NCBI GenBank assembly: GCA_965207805.1
Contig: OZ242312.1
Coordinates: 2,666,001-2,730,000 of the forward strand
Origin: Palauibacter sp965207805
Lineage (GTDB): Bacteria > Gemmatimonadota > Gemmatimonadetes > Palauibacterales > Palauibacteraceae
Direction: 5' to 3'
DNA: 64,000 bases
Part shown: piece by piece, positions 41,530 through 50,406 of the stretch
How the letters are laid out: every line of letters starts with the position of its first letter
How positions within the stretch are numbered: position 1 is the first letter of the stretch
Program-made: the position numbers and the translations under genes
The notes under the pieces: generated by a model
The model's database searches: none
Told to the model about the DNA's origin: nothing
The model's input: the letters and a program-made list of their open reading frames with translations, nothing else

Positions 41530-42921
41530 ATGGAGCCGCTCATGAAACGTTCCCACGGGAACGCGAACGGGAACCCGAACCGGAACGAGCACGCGAAGTG
41601 CGTGATCGTCGGCGCGGGGATCCACGGCCTCTCGACGGCCTGGCACCTGGCGTCCGAACTGCGGGCGGCCGGGCGCGGCGGGGGCCGCGACATCCTCATC
41701 ATCGACAAGACCGGGATCGGGGCCGGGGCGTCGGGCATCGCATGCGGCGTCATCCGCAACAACTACTTCCAGCCCGCCATGCGCGAGCTGATGGCCCACT
41801 CGGTGGCGGTCTGGGATAGCGACCCGGAGGGGTTCTCCTACCACCCGGTCGGCTATCTGCAGATCAGCCACGAGGCGATGCGGGAGGACGTCGCTTCGAT
41901 CCACGAGCAGCAGCGGGCCATCGGCTACGAATCGACGTTCATCGAGGGCGCGGGGGCGTCGCACGCCTACATGCGCGGCATCTTCGACGACTGGCAGGCG
42001 CGCGGCATCACCAGCGTGCTGCACGAGCACCGGGGCGGATACGCGAACAACATGGCTTCGCTCCGGGGACTGTGGGCGAAGGCCGCCGCCGAGGGCGTCC
42101 GTCTCCTCACGGGAGTCGTGCACGAGGGGTTCGAGCGGGACGCCTCGGGCGCGGTCACTGACGTGGTCACGGACCGGGGCTCCATCGCCTGCGAGCGCGT
42201 CGTGGTCGCCACCGGCCCGTGGGTCCAGCGGCAGTGGGCCATGCTCGACCTACCTCCCGTCACGCGGGTCCGGGGGCCGGACGGCGGCGGCGGGATTGGC
42301 GCCCTCCGTGACGTGCCGACGTGGAGCTGCTGGGCGCTCCAGGAGGGCACGCTGGACGTCGATCCCGGAACCCTCACCGACAACGGCGGTGGGTTGCCGC
42401 CGGTCGTGCACGTCGACACGGACGAGCCGCTCCGCGATGAGCTCGGGCTGGTGAGCGAAGGCCCGTGGGGCATCTACTACAAGCCGGACTTTCACTTCGG
42501 GGGCGTGCAGGGCGGCGCCATGCCCTACGAGATCGAGAAGCCCGCCGCCGAGGTGGCCGTGGACCCCTACGGTCCTCTCTCCCCCGACTTCGTCGTCGGC
42601 GAGGAGTTCTACCGCCTGTGGACGGCCGCGCTCGCCTTCTGCCAGAAGCGCTTCGAGGGCCGGAACCATCTCATGAAGCGGGAGCCCTCGGGCGGCATCG
42701 GCTGCTTCACGCCGGACAGCTTCCCCGTGTTCGACACCTTCGCCGACAACGTCTACTTCATCGCCGACTCCAATCACGGCTACAAGATGATCGGCGTCGG
42801 CGCGCTGGTCGCGAAGGAACTCACGGGCCGGCCGCAGGCGTTGCTAGAGCCCTTCCGCTACGCACGGTTCGCCGAAGGCCGGCTCCACCCCACCAGCAAC
42901 TCCCCCTTCCCCTGGAGCTGA
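41530..42921 (+). CDS. FAD-dependent amine/imino-acid oxidase (DAO family)
   Basis: The 463-aa protein has AKCVIVGAGIHGLSTAWHLASEL for FAD, IDKTGIGAGASGIACGVIRNNYF (close to the sarcosine/dimethylglycine oxidase flavin-attachment region), VVVATGPWVQ, and the C-terminal FPVFDTFADNVYFIADSNHGYKMIGVGALVAKEL. It likely oxidises an N-methylated or cyclic amine. The first ~18 residues (KRSHGNANGNPNRNEH) are encoded by a GGGAACG-rich stretch related to the flanking palindrome and may be an accretion. Start ATG 41530; 41542 is an alternative. Confidence 0.85.
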   Translation: MEPLMKRSHGNANGNPNRNEHAKCVIVGAGIHGLSTAWHLASELRAAGRGGGRDILIIDKTGIGAGASGIACGVIRNNYFQPAMRELMAHSVAVWDSDPEGFSYHPVGYLQISHEAMREDVASIHEQQRAIGYESTFIEGAGASHAYMRGIFDDWQARGITSVLHEHRGGYANNMASLRGLWAKAAAEGVRLLTGVVHEGFERDASGAVTDVVTDRGSIACERVVVATGPWVQRQWAMLDLPPVTRVRGPDGGGGIGALRDVPTWSCWALQEGTLDVDPGTLTDNGGGLPPVVHVDTDEPLRDELGLVSEGPWGIYYKPDFHFGGVQGGAMPYEIEKPAAEVAVDPYGPLSPDFVVGEEFYRLWTAALAFCQKRFEGRNHLMKREPSGGIGCFTPDSFPVFDTFADNVYFIADSNHGYKMIGVGALVAKELTGRPQALLEPFRYARFAEGRLHPTSNSPFPWS

Positions 42922-42961
42922 CCCGCTTCGCCCGGAGCTGACCTACCTGAAGCGGTTCGTG

Positions 42962-42979
42962 ACGTTCCCGCGGGAATGT
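42962..42979. promoter_or_regulatory. Second copy of the palindrome (ACGTTCCCGCGGGAATGT)
   Basis: It differs from 40331-40348 at one base and stands 40 bp after the second oxidoreductase. The pair frames the two-gene unit. An operator or boundary hairpin is plausible. Confidence 0.5.
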
Positions 42980-43071
42980 CCGTCAGAGATTAGGGGACGT
43001 GGGTGGAAACAACTGGAGGGCGAACGGCGGCGGGCCTCGGGAGGGGCCGTCCGGAACCGGGAGGCGATCTG

Positions 43072-43725
43072 ATGGAAGACACCGGCATTCGGCTTACCGC
43101 GAACGACAGGTTCAAGCGCGCCAGTGCGAACTTCACACGGGTCGGTTTACTGGTCGCCGTCTTTCTCCACCTGGGGCTCTTCGTGCTCGTGCAGCCGTTC
43201 GAGGCCGCGGACATGGGGTCCGTCACGAACGAGATCGAGTCGATCCGGCTCCCGCCGGAGGTCAGGATTCCGCCCCCGCCGGAAGCGATCGCGCGTCCCG
43301 CCATGCCGAGGGTCTCCACCGTCGACATTTCCCCGGACATCACGATCGCGCCCACGACCCCGGACCGGGTCCCGAGGGGTCTGCCGCCGCGTCCCCGGGC
43401 CCCCGATCCGTCCGAACGTCCGACGGTGGTCCCCTACGACACGCCCCCCGTGCTGCTGAACGTGGGGGAGGTCCTGCAGGTGCTGGAACGGGAATACCCG
43501 CCGACGCTGAAGGACGCGGGCATCGAGGGGAGCGTCGAACTGTGGATCTACCTGTCGGAGGAGGGCCGGGTCGAGAGGTCCGAGATCAAGACATCCTCCG
43601 GCAACCCGCTGCTCGACGAGGCGGCGGGCAGGGTCATCCCGGCGATGCGGTTCAGTCCGGCGAGGAACCGCGACAGGGTCACGGCCGTCTGGGTCTCGCA
43701 GTGGGTGACGTTCCGCGTGAACTAG
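43072..43725 (+). CDS. TonB-family energy transducer protein
   Basis: The 217-aa protein starts at ATG 43072 behind GGGAGGCG. It has an N-terminal membrane helix (VGLLVAVFLHLGLFVLVQPF) and a proline-rich periplasmic span (RIPPPPEAIARPAMP, LPPRPRAPDPSERP). The C-terminal domain is EYPPTLKDAGIEGSVELWIYLSEEGRVERSEIKTSSGNPLLDEAA, ending AMRFSPARNRDRVTAVWVSQWVTF. It probably passes proton-motive energy to outer-membrane receptors such as those at each end of this window. No exbBD adjoins it. Confidence 0.88.
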   Translation: MEDTGIRLTANDRFKRASANFTRVGLLVAVFLHLGLFVLVQPFEAADMGSVTNEIESIRLPPEVRIPPPPEAIARPAMPRVSTVDISPDITIAPTTPDRVPRGLPPRPRAPDPSERPTVVPYDTPPVLLNVGEVLQVLEREYPPTLKDAGIEGSVELWIYLSEEGRVERSEIKTSSGNPLLDEAAGRVIPAMRFSPARNRDRVTAVWVSQWVTFRVN

Positions 43726-43747
43726 TGTAGACGCTAAGATTCGGCCC

Positions 43748-45340
43748 ATGTCGACCCACTGGGCCATCGATCTCGGCACGTCCAACACCACCATCTGCGA
43801 AGACCGGTCCGGCCGGCCGCACATCGTGAACCTGCCGGACCTCGCGAAGCTGGAGCCCGTCACGCAGACGCCGGTCATGCCTTCGTGCGTGTGCGTCATG
43901 GACCGGGACGGCGAGGAAGTCCTCATCGGACAGGCGGCCGTCACCTACAACTGGGACGGACAGGCCACCGGCTTCGCGCGCGGCTTCAAGCGCTACCTCG
44001 GCACGGAGAGCGGCCGGGCGCTGGCCCGCGCCGGCGGGAGGGCCTTCACCGCGCAGGACGTCGCGGCGCTCTTCCTGCGGGAGGTCATCGGCACCCTCGA
44101 GACGCGCTTCGGCGAAGAAGTCGCCGACATCACGATCGCCACGCCGAGCGGCTTCTACGAGATGTACCGGGCCGAGCTGCAGGCGATCATCCGGCGCCTG
44201 AAGCGCCGCGGCTGGTGGGCGCGCATGTGGGCGCGGCTGCGGCGGCGGCCGGCCGGGATCGTGTTCCGCACGCTCGACGAGCCGGTCGCGGCCGCGCTCG
44301 GCTACGGGGTGGATGTCGGACGCCCCACGACCCTCGTCGCCTTCGACTTCGGCGGGGGATCGATGGAAGCCGCGGTCGTGAGGACCCACGGCGCGCAGAC
44401 CGCGGAGACCGGACGCGCGGAGGTGCTCGCGAAGCAGGCGGTGGAACTCGGCGGGGACGACGTGGACGGCTGGATCCTGGAGCGGTTCGTCCCCTCGGCC
44501 CTGCACGACTGGCCCGAATGGGAGGTCGCGCTCCGCTGGGAGGCCGAGCGCGTGAAGCTGCTCGCGAGCGCCGGGAACGAGGGGGACTTCACCTTCCGCA
44601 ACGAGTCGTACGGGAAGCTGGACTACCCCGTCCTGAGCGATATCCTCGCCGCGAACGGCCTCTACGTTCGGATCCGGGAGCTGCTCGACGCGCTGCTCGC
44701 CGAACTCCGGACGCGGCACGGCGTTCTCCCCGATGGTATCGATGACGTGATCCTCGAGGGCGGGTCGACCCTCCTGCCGGAGGTGCGGAACGTCGTGGGC
44801 GACGTGCTCGGCCGGGAGAAGGTGCGGGAGTGGCTCCCCTTCGCGGCCGTCGCGCGCGGCGCGTGCATCTTCGCGGGCGGCGCGCACGTCGAGGACTTCA
44901 TCTACCACGACTACGCGCTCCGCGTCCTGCCCGACGACGATGCCGACGTCGAATACGAGCTGCTCATCCCCGGCGGCACCTGCTTCCCCACGGTCGACAA
45001 CTTCGCCACGCGCTACTACGCCCCCGGCCGAGATGGCCAGCGGCACATCAACCTCTTCATCTGCGAGGTCGGCCGGGTGGCCGGGCGTCCGATCGACTGG
45101 ACCGAGCGCAGCAACGGCTCCAGCTACTTCGTGCCGCGCACCGCGGGCGAGCGGGCGTTCTGCCTGTGCCTCAACGAGGCGGACCCCGCCCTGCCGCTGG
45201 ACCCGCCCGGCAAGGGCACGGCGCCGCGGCTGCGCGTGACGTACTCCGTGGACGAAAACCGCTGGCTGTGTGTAACCGTACATGACCTGCACCGGAAGAC
45301 GGACCTGAGAGTCAAGCACCCCGTGGTGAGATTGCGATGA
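43748..45340 (+). CDS. Hsp70-family ATPase (DnaK-like, divergent)
   Basis: The 530-aa protein has the actin/Hsp70 ATPase motifs: WAIDLGTSNTTIC (phosphate 1), DITIATPSGFYEMYR, IVFRTLDEPVAAALGYG, VAFDFGGGSMEAAVV (phosphate 2) and DVILEGGSTLLPEVRNVV (adenosine). A basic insert (RRLKRRGWWARMWARLRRRP) lies near residue 150. The C-terminal ~160 residues suggest a shortened substrate-binding domain (LLIPGGTCFPTVDNFATRYY) and no helical lid, whereas DnaK is about 640 aa. It overlaps the next gene (ATGA), so the HEAT-repeat protein is probably its partner. Confidence 0.87.
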   Translation: MSTHWAIDLGTSNTTICEDRSGRPHIVNLPDLAKLEPVTQTPVMPSCVCVMDRDGEEVLIGQAAVTYNWDGQATGFARGFKRYLGTESGRALARAGGRAFTAQDVAALFLREVIGTLETRFGEEVADITIATPSGFYEMYRAELQAIIRRLKRRGWWARMWARLRRRPAGIVFRTLDEPVAAALGYGVDVGRPTTLVAFDFGGGSMEAAVVRTHGAQTAETGRAEVLAKQAVELGGDDVDGWILERFVPSALHDWPEWEVALRWEAERVKLLASAGNEGDFTFRNESYGKLDYPVLSDILAANGLYVRIRELLDALLAELRTRHGVLPDGIDDVILEGGSTLLPEVRNVVGDVLGREKVREWLPFAAVARGACIFAGGAHVEDFIYHDYALRVLPDDDADVEYELLIPGGTCFPTVDNFATRYYAPGRDGQRHINLFICEVGRVAGRPIDWTERSNGSSYFVPRTAGERAFCLCLNEADPALPLDPPGKGTAPRLRVTYSVDENRWLCVTVHDLHRKTDLRVKHPVVRLR

Positions 45341-46638
45341 GCTTCCTCAAAGCCCTGTTCGGACCGAGCCGGAGAGACGTTTGGCGGCAGCTCGCGGGGG
45401 AACTGAACGGGCAGTTCCACGACGGAGGCCTCTTCGGCCACTCCGCCGTCCAGGCCCGCAGCGGCGACTGGACCCTCACGCTCGACACGTTCACGTCGGG
45501 CGACGGCAAGACGAACCAGACGTTCACGAGACTTCGCGCGCCCTATTTCAATCCCGAGGGGTTCCGGTTCGACATCTACCGGGCGGGCGTCTTCAGCGGC
45601 TTCGGGAAGGCGCTGGGCATGCAGGACGTCGAGGTCGGCCATCCCCGGTTCGACCGGGACTTCGTGATCAAGGGCAATGCGCCGCGGCGCCTGCGGCGGC
45701 TCTTCGACAACGAGAGCGTCCGTCGGCTCATGCAGGCCCAGCCCAAGATTCAGCTCACCGTGAAGGGGCGCGACGGGTGGTTCGGCAGGTACCCGGACGG
45801 GATGGACGAACTCCACTTCCAGGCGCATGGAGCGATCAAGGATCTCCCGCGGCTGCGGAACCTGTTCGACCTGTTCACCGAGGTCCTGTGGCAGATCTGT
45901 CACGGGGGAAGGGCGCACGGAGACGACGTCCCGTTCCACGTCCGCCGCCTGAGCGCGCCCGGGGGCCGAATCACCAACAAATACGTCCTCTGGGAGGGCG
46001 ACCAACCGCGCCGCGACGCGGCCGCCGAACTCGGACGGCTCCGCGACCCGACGGCGATTCCGGCCCTCGCGGACGTGCTCTGGGACGACGACGCCGTGCT
46101 CCGGCTGCGGGTGGTCGAGGCGCTCGCAGCGACTCGGCACTCCGATGCGATCGGGCCGCTCATCCCGCTGCTGGGCGACGCGCGGAAGGCCGCCGGCCTT
46201 CGATTCCGCGACGGGGTCGCCGAGGCGTTGCGGCAACTGGGCGAAGGAGAACTGGTCGTGACCGTGGGCGCGGCGCTCGGCGGCGATGTCGGGCGCCTGA
46301 AGGCCTACGACGGCGGACACCGGGCGGAGATCATCGCGGCGCTCGGCCACGCGCTCGAGGGGTCCTCCGGCGCGCACGCGGCGAACGCGCTCGCCGAGAT
46401 CCACGCCGTCGAAGCCCTCCCCCGGCTTCGCGAAGTGCAGAGGAGCCTCGGCACGCGGGACGCCACGGGTCAGGCGGTCGCCGCCACGATCGGGAAGCTC
46501 GAGGCACGGGCCTCACTCCCGCGCGCCGCCGCCGCGGCCGACGTCGAAGTCGACACCCTGCCACGGTCCGCCCAGGCACCCGGCCCCGACCCCGGCACCC
46601 TCCCCCGCGGCTCCCGGGCGCCGGGTGGAGGGGCCTGA
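45337..46638 (+). CDS. HEAT-repeat protein paired with the Hsp70
   Basis: The 433-aa protein overlaps the Hsp70 stop (ATGA). Residues 1-220 form an unrecognised domain (DVWRQLAGELNGQFHDGGLFG, DWTLTLDTFTSGDGKTNQTFTRLRAPY). Residues 225-390 hold PBS-lyase/HEAT-like repeats (RRDAAAELGRLRDPTAIPALADVLWDDDAVLRLRVVEALAATRHSDAIGPLIPLL). A Pro/Gly-rich tail ends the protein. Co-translation suggests a client or co-chaperone of the Hsp70. No enzymatic motif is seen. Confidence 0.8.
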   Translation: MSFLKALFGPSRRDVWRQLAGELNGQFHDGGLFGHSAVQARSGDWTLTLDTFTSGDGKTNQTFTRLRAPYFNPEGFRFDIYRAGVFSGFGKALGMQDVEVGHPRFDRDFVIKGNAPRRLRRLFDNESVRRLMQAQPKIQLTVKGRDGWFGRYPDGMDELHFQAHGAIKDLPRLRNLFDLFTEVLWQICHGGRAHGDDVPFHVRRLSAPGGRITNKYVLWEGDQPRRDAAAELGRLRDPTAIPALADVLWDDDAVLRLRVVEALAATRHSDAIGPLIPLLGDARKAAGLRFRDGVAEALRQLGEGELVVTVGAALGGDVGRLKAYDGGHRAEIIAALGHALEGSSGAHAANALAEIHAVEALPRLREVQRSLGTRDATGQAVAATIGKLEARASLPRAAAAADVEVDTLPRSAQAPGPDPGTLPRGSRAPGGGA

Positions 46639-46652
46639 AGCCGCGGCAACGA

Positions 46653-47849
46653 TCATGTCGCGCCCCTCGGATGGCGGCGTCCGTTCAACTGCCTGCCGAT
46701 GAACGTCGGTCGCACAAAATACCGGTAGGTCAGCAGGATCAGGCCGATTGCCGTGACCGAGACCAGCGCGAGCTTGATGATCCCCGGAAGCGGCACGCCC
46801 AGCAGGAGAAGGGGCAGCAGCATGACGAACGGCACGTGGACGATGTAGATCCAGTACGAAGCGTCCGCCATGTACCGCCAGCGGGGACTCGGCCTGCCCA
46901 GGTAGCGCAGGAACAGTCCGATCAGGCCATAGGCCATGAACCACATGGAAAGTGCGAGGAAGACGACCGCCCGCAGATGGTGCTCCTCGCCGCCTCCGGT
47001 GCACGTCCTGTCCGGCGCGAGGGTACAACCTGCAGCCAGGAAGTGCCGGTACACGAAGAAGCACACGATCCCGGCGGCGAGGAAGATCCATGCGGGGCGC
47101 TCAAACCCCTCCAGCGTCTCGCGCCGGCGCAACAGCATCCAGCCGAATCCGAAGAACAGGCCGTACAGCGCCAGCAGGCGCAGGGGCGGGAACGGACCGG
47201 CGTAGTAGTCGAGCGCCCACGACTCCATCCGGTACAGTATGAGTCCCGCGGCCAGCATCAGCACGGCGATGCCTCCCCGGTGCACCCAGCGCTCGAAGAA
47301 ATCCATCGCCCGGGCGCGCACGCCGGCGGGAATCCGGGCGGCGAGCGGGCGAAGTGCGCTCGCGACCACGCACAGGATCAACAGGTGGTAGAGAAACCAC
47401 AGGTGCATGAACAGATGGTCGAGGGCCCTCGACGAGGTCAGCTCGGCAAGGTTGTAGGCGGCGTTCGGCGGCGTCGCGCTGAATTGGGCGGCGAACGGAA
47501 CGATGAAGAACATGGTGACCGCCAGGACGGGCCACGCCACGACGAACGGCACCCCGATCCGGCTCCATCGCTGCCGCAGGAAGGCCCGGGTGCCACGCGC
47601 CTCGACCAGGTACGCGGCAAAGAACCCCGCAATCGCGAAGAAGACGGGCAAGTGGAATACGCGGATGAAGACGATCACCCAGTAGGCGAGCATGTCGGCC
47701 TGTGCGTCCCGGTAGGGCCATTCGAAGAAGACGGTGGGCACGTAGCTCACCGCGGCGTGACGAACCACGCCGAGCAGCATCATGGATGCGCGCAGCCGGT
47801 CGAGGGAGTGATATCGCGGAAGGCTCGCCTGTGGCCGCGTCCCGGTCAC
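46653..47849 (-). CDS. Acyltransferase 3 family membrane protein
   Basis: The 398-aa protein (GTG 47849) has about ten membrane helices and the family's N-terminal histidine motif in RYHSLDRLRASMMLLGVVRHAAVSY. Also present are FHLPVFFAIAGFFAAYLVEARG, HLWFLYHLLILCVV and the C-terminal YMADASYWIYIVHVPFVMLLP. Family members transfer acetyl, succinyl or other acyl groups from the cytoplasmic side to sugars, peptides or antibiotics. It lies 6 bp after the GPP34-P450 gene and is probably co-transcribed with it, suggesting tailoring of a common product. Confidence 0.87.
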   Translation of the reverse strand: MTGTRPQASLPRYHSLDRLRASMMLLGVVRHAAVSYVPTVFFEWPYRDAQADMLAYWVIVFIRVFHLPVFFAIAGFFAAYLVEARGTRAFLRQRWSRIGVPFVVAWPVLAVTMFFIVPFAAQFSATPPNAAYNLAELTSSRALDHLFMHLWFLYHLLILCVVASALRPLAARIPAGVRARAMDFFERWVHRGGIAVLMLAAGLILYRMESWALDYYAGPFPPLRLLALYGLFFGFGWMLLRRRETLEGFERPAWIFLAAGIVCFFVYRHFLAAGCTLAPDRTCTGGGEEHHLRAVVFLALSMWFMAYGLIGLFLRYLGRPSPRWRYMADASYWIYIVHVPFVMLLPLLLLGVPLPGIIKLALVSVTAIGLILLTYRYFVRPTFIGRQLNGRRHPRGAT

Positions 47850-47855
47850 CCGGAC

Positions 47856-49847
47856 CTACGCCGTGATCGCGACGCTGTGTGTCCGCCGGCGCAGGACGCG
47901 GATGCTGAAACGGACGGGCTGCATGGTCGGGAACGACCTCACGCGCAGTTCATAGTCGGGCGCGAGCGGCTCCAGTTCGAGCTCCCTGAGTATCGTCGCC
48001 ATGGTGAGAGCGAGCTGGAGCGGGACGAGGCCGCTCCCGAGACACCGGTGGTTGCCGGCCCCGAAGGGGGCGTAGGCGCCGCGCTGCCGGTGTTCGCCGC
48101 GCGCCTTCGTGTAGCGCTCGATGTCGAACCGCTCCGGCTCCGGGAAATACTCGTCGAGCGTGTGCCCGACCGCCGTGCCGATCATGACCTGCGAGCCCGC
48201 GGGTACGCTGTAACCCGCAAACTCGAACGAGTTGGCGGTCGTCCGGAGCACAGCGGGCGAGACCGGATTGAGCCGCAGGGTCTCCATCGCCACGCGGCGC
48301 GAGACGTCGAGCCCCTGCAACGCCGTGCCGCTCACGGGGCCCCGATCGAACAGGGCGTCCGCCTCGGCCGTCATCCGCTCCATGAGCTGCGGGCGCTTCA
48401 GCACGTTGTAGATCATGAACGAACACGTGCTCGCGGTGGTGTCCAGTCCAACCATGTAGGGCGCGAGCACCGTCAGGGGCAGGTTGGTCTCGGGAAGAAG
48501 CTGGGGATCGGCTTCGCGCAGCTCGAGCATCAGGTCGATGAAGTCCGGTCTCGTGCTGCGCGGACCCACCTTGCGCTTGTGTGCGAGCACCGTCCGGGCC
48601 AGTTCGCGGCCTCGTTCGCGGGCGCGGCGGAATCGCGGGAGCTTCATGACGTGCGGAATCGTCGCGGCGCTGAGGAGCAGCCCGCCGAGGAGGGTGGACA
48701 GGTCGCGCGTATAGCCCTGCGGTGAATAGCCCGCCATCATGTGGCCCATCTGCTCGGCGATCACGTGCTGGAACGCCGGCAACGCCTCGAACGGTGTCCC
48801 CACCGGCCACTTGTCGATCTCCTCGCGGGTGATGTCGATGACCTGCTGTGACCGGTCTCTCATGGCCCGGACGGCGTATCCCTCGGCCTGGGCCTTCCGC
48901 GTGGTGACGTGATCGATCCCGTCCATCGTCAGAATCGAGCGCGATGAATCCATCTGGTTGTGGAAGTCCGCCATCGGCTCGAGCGACCGGAAGACGGCCT
49001 TTCCGTGCTCGGCCAGGAAATCGGCCGCTTCCGGTCCCGCCATGCACACGAACCGCCGCCCCGGAGCGCGTATCCGGAAGATCGGGCCCAGGTCGCGGTA
49101 CTGGCGGGCCAGGAACTGGACGAGCCCCTTCCGCATGGCCAGGCCGTTGCCCAGCAGCGGAAGGCCCGGGACCACGGGGATCTCTTTCGGCGGCCGAGGC
49201 TCCGAAGATAGTTCATCGGGCGCCTCGAGTCCTTCGATCGCGAGGCCCATCGTGCGGCCGATCAGGTCGAGATTCTTCAGCAGATCGATGCGATCCCGGA
49301 CCTGCGCCCGCTCCTCCGTTGACAGAATCGTGCGGAACAGGCCGCAGGCGTTGGCCAGCGCGATCATCGCGACGTCCCGCGGATCCGGGACATTGTCGCT
49401 GAAGAGCACGCGCATGATCCGCAGCCTCGCTTCCTCGACCGACTGCCCGTCGACGGGGGGATAGTGCCGCGACCGCGACACCGCCGGGACCAGGGACAGG
49501 AGCCCGTGCGCTTCGGACCTCAGGATGCCCCGCTCGACCAGGCGAGCCAGCGCGGCGCGGCGGATCCGGTCCCCCCGCCCGGCGATCCACTCGAGCCAAT
49601 AGGCCGTGTCGCGCGACTGGCCGTCCTTCGCGATCTCGGCGAGCATCGGATCGAGGATGTCGTCGCCGAAAGGCGTGGCGTCGACGAGCATCAGGCGCTC
49701 GGTATCCGTGTCGATGCGGTCCTCGAGCGCCAGATCCATCAGCACCGCCCCGGCGAGTGCCAAGTCGAGCGACCGGGGGGCAGCGGCCAGATCCCCCCGC
49801 TCCTCGTCCAGGACGAGAATCAGAATTTCCTCCGCAAACCTCAGCAT
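47856..49847 (-). CDS. GPP34 (Golgi phosphoprotein 3-like) domain fused to cytochrome P450
   Basis: ATG 49847 gives 663 aa. Residues 1-200 match bacterial GPP34: MLRFAEEILILVLDEERGDLA, LDLALAGAVLMDLALEDRIDTDT, DPMLAEIAKDG, and AALARLVERGIL. GPP34 proteins bind phosphoinositides or acidic membranes. From about residue 225 (PPKEIPVVPGLPLLGNG) a full P450 follows: I-helix YMVGLDTTAST, ExxR at E522/R525, and haem loop FGAGNHRCLGSG with C602. No reductase domain is fused. An earlier in-frame TTG/ATG would start in element 2 DNA and is rejected. Membrane-proximal hydroxylation is inferred, with products perhaps acylated by the neighbouring enzyme. Confidence 0.88.
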   Translation of the reverse strand: MLRFAEEILILVLDEERGDLAAAPRSLDLALAGAVLMDLALEDRIDTDTERLMLVDATPFGDDILDPMLAEIAKDGQSRDTAYWLEWIAGRGDRIRRAALARLVERGILRSEAHGLLSLVPAVSRSRHYPPVDGQSVEEARLRIMRVLFSDNVPDPRDVAMIALANACGLFRTILSTEERAQVRDRIDLLKNLDLIGRTMGLAIEGLEAPDELSSEPRPPKEIPVVPGLPLLGNGLAMRKGLVQFLARQYRDLGPIFRIRAPGRRFVCMAGPEAADFLAEHGKAVFRSLEPMADFHNQMDSSRSILTMDGIDHVTTRKAQAEGYAVRAMRDRSQQVIDITREEIDKWPVGTPFEALPAFQHVIAEQMGHMMAGYSPQGYTRDLSTLLGGLLLSAATIPHVMKLPRFRRARERGRELARTVLAHKRKVGPRSTRPDFIDLMLELREADPQLLPETNLPLTVLAPYMVGLDTTASTCSFMIYNVLKRPQLMERMTAEADALFDRGPVSGTALQGLDVSRRVAMETLRLNPVSPAVLRTTANSFEFAGYSVPAGSQVMIGTAVGHTLDEYFPEPERFDIERYTKARGEHRQRGAYAPFGAGNHRCLGSGLVPLQLALTMATILRELELEPLAPDYELRVRSFPTMQPVRFSIRVLRRRTHSVAITA

Positions 49848-49937
49848 GGCTGAACGGTCGGGCGTCGCGCGTCGCGCGTCAACGTAACGGACGTGCGCTC
49901 TCACGGTCGCGTCCGGCGTACTGCGGTCATCCGGCCT

Positions 49938-49946
49938 CTTGACCCT
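49938..49946 (+). repeat. Left 9-bp direct repeat of element 2 (CTTGACCCT)
   Basis: CTTGACCCT here and at 61159-61167 bracket element 2; the match extends imperfectly as CTTGACCCT-C/G-ACGT. Its distance from the conserved end block is similar to that in element 1. No gene is split, so the boundary is less certain than for element 1. Confidence 0.6.
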
Positions 49947-49974
49947 CACGTAACGGCGGATCCTCGGGGGCCTG

Positions 49975-50406
49975 AATCCCGGCAGAAAATCGTCTAAAGT
50001 CTTACAGGACTGCACGATCTGCACTTTCTGCCGGTGGGCTGGACCCTGCTGGACCGTGCTGCGAAAGCGGGGAAAACGTACTCTAATGGCGGGACTCCCA
50101 CACCCGCCGGTGCCTCATCTCCAAGGGTGCCTGGAGCCGACTTCTCGCCTTCGATCCATGACATCCTCTTGCGGACGGCTCGGGTGCCGACCCGGTCTCT
50201 GTCCTGCGCCGGCACCTGGCCCTTGCTTCGTCGGGACGGAACGCCCGGCTACCTTGCCTGATCCGGGAGATGAGGTCTTCGACAGCCGAGCCGAGCCCGC
50301 CGCGCAGCTTGGCTGATCGCCCGCCCACCTGTCCCGTTCTGGTCTCCGTTGCCTTATCGTCTCTGGAGACTGTGAACACCCATCACGCAACCAAGAGAGA
50401 CCACCA
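49975..50406. other. Left end and leading non-coding region of element 2
   Basis: The first ~120 bp are the conserved end block, with GGACTGCACGATCTGC at 50007-50022, the exact reverse complement of 59881-59896 upstream of int. The remainder, up to the McrB start, holds no gene I can support and probably carries the mcrBC promoter. Confidence 0.6.

Noticed and set aside
45381..48725. A plus-strand open frame of over 1,100 codons across the HEAT, acyltransferase and P450 genes
   Set aside because: It is out of frame or antisense to three well-supported genes and has shadow-like composition (Arg/Gly/Gln-rich).
49848..50024. An upstream extension of the P450 gene into element 2
   Set aside because: The extra residues come from the element's end sequence, and GPP34 homology begins at ATG 49847.
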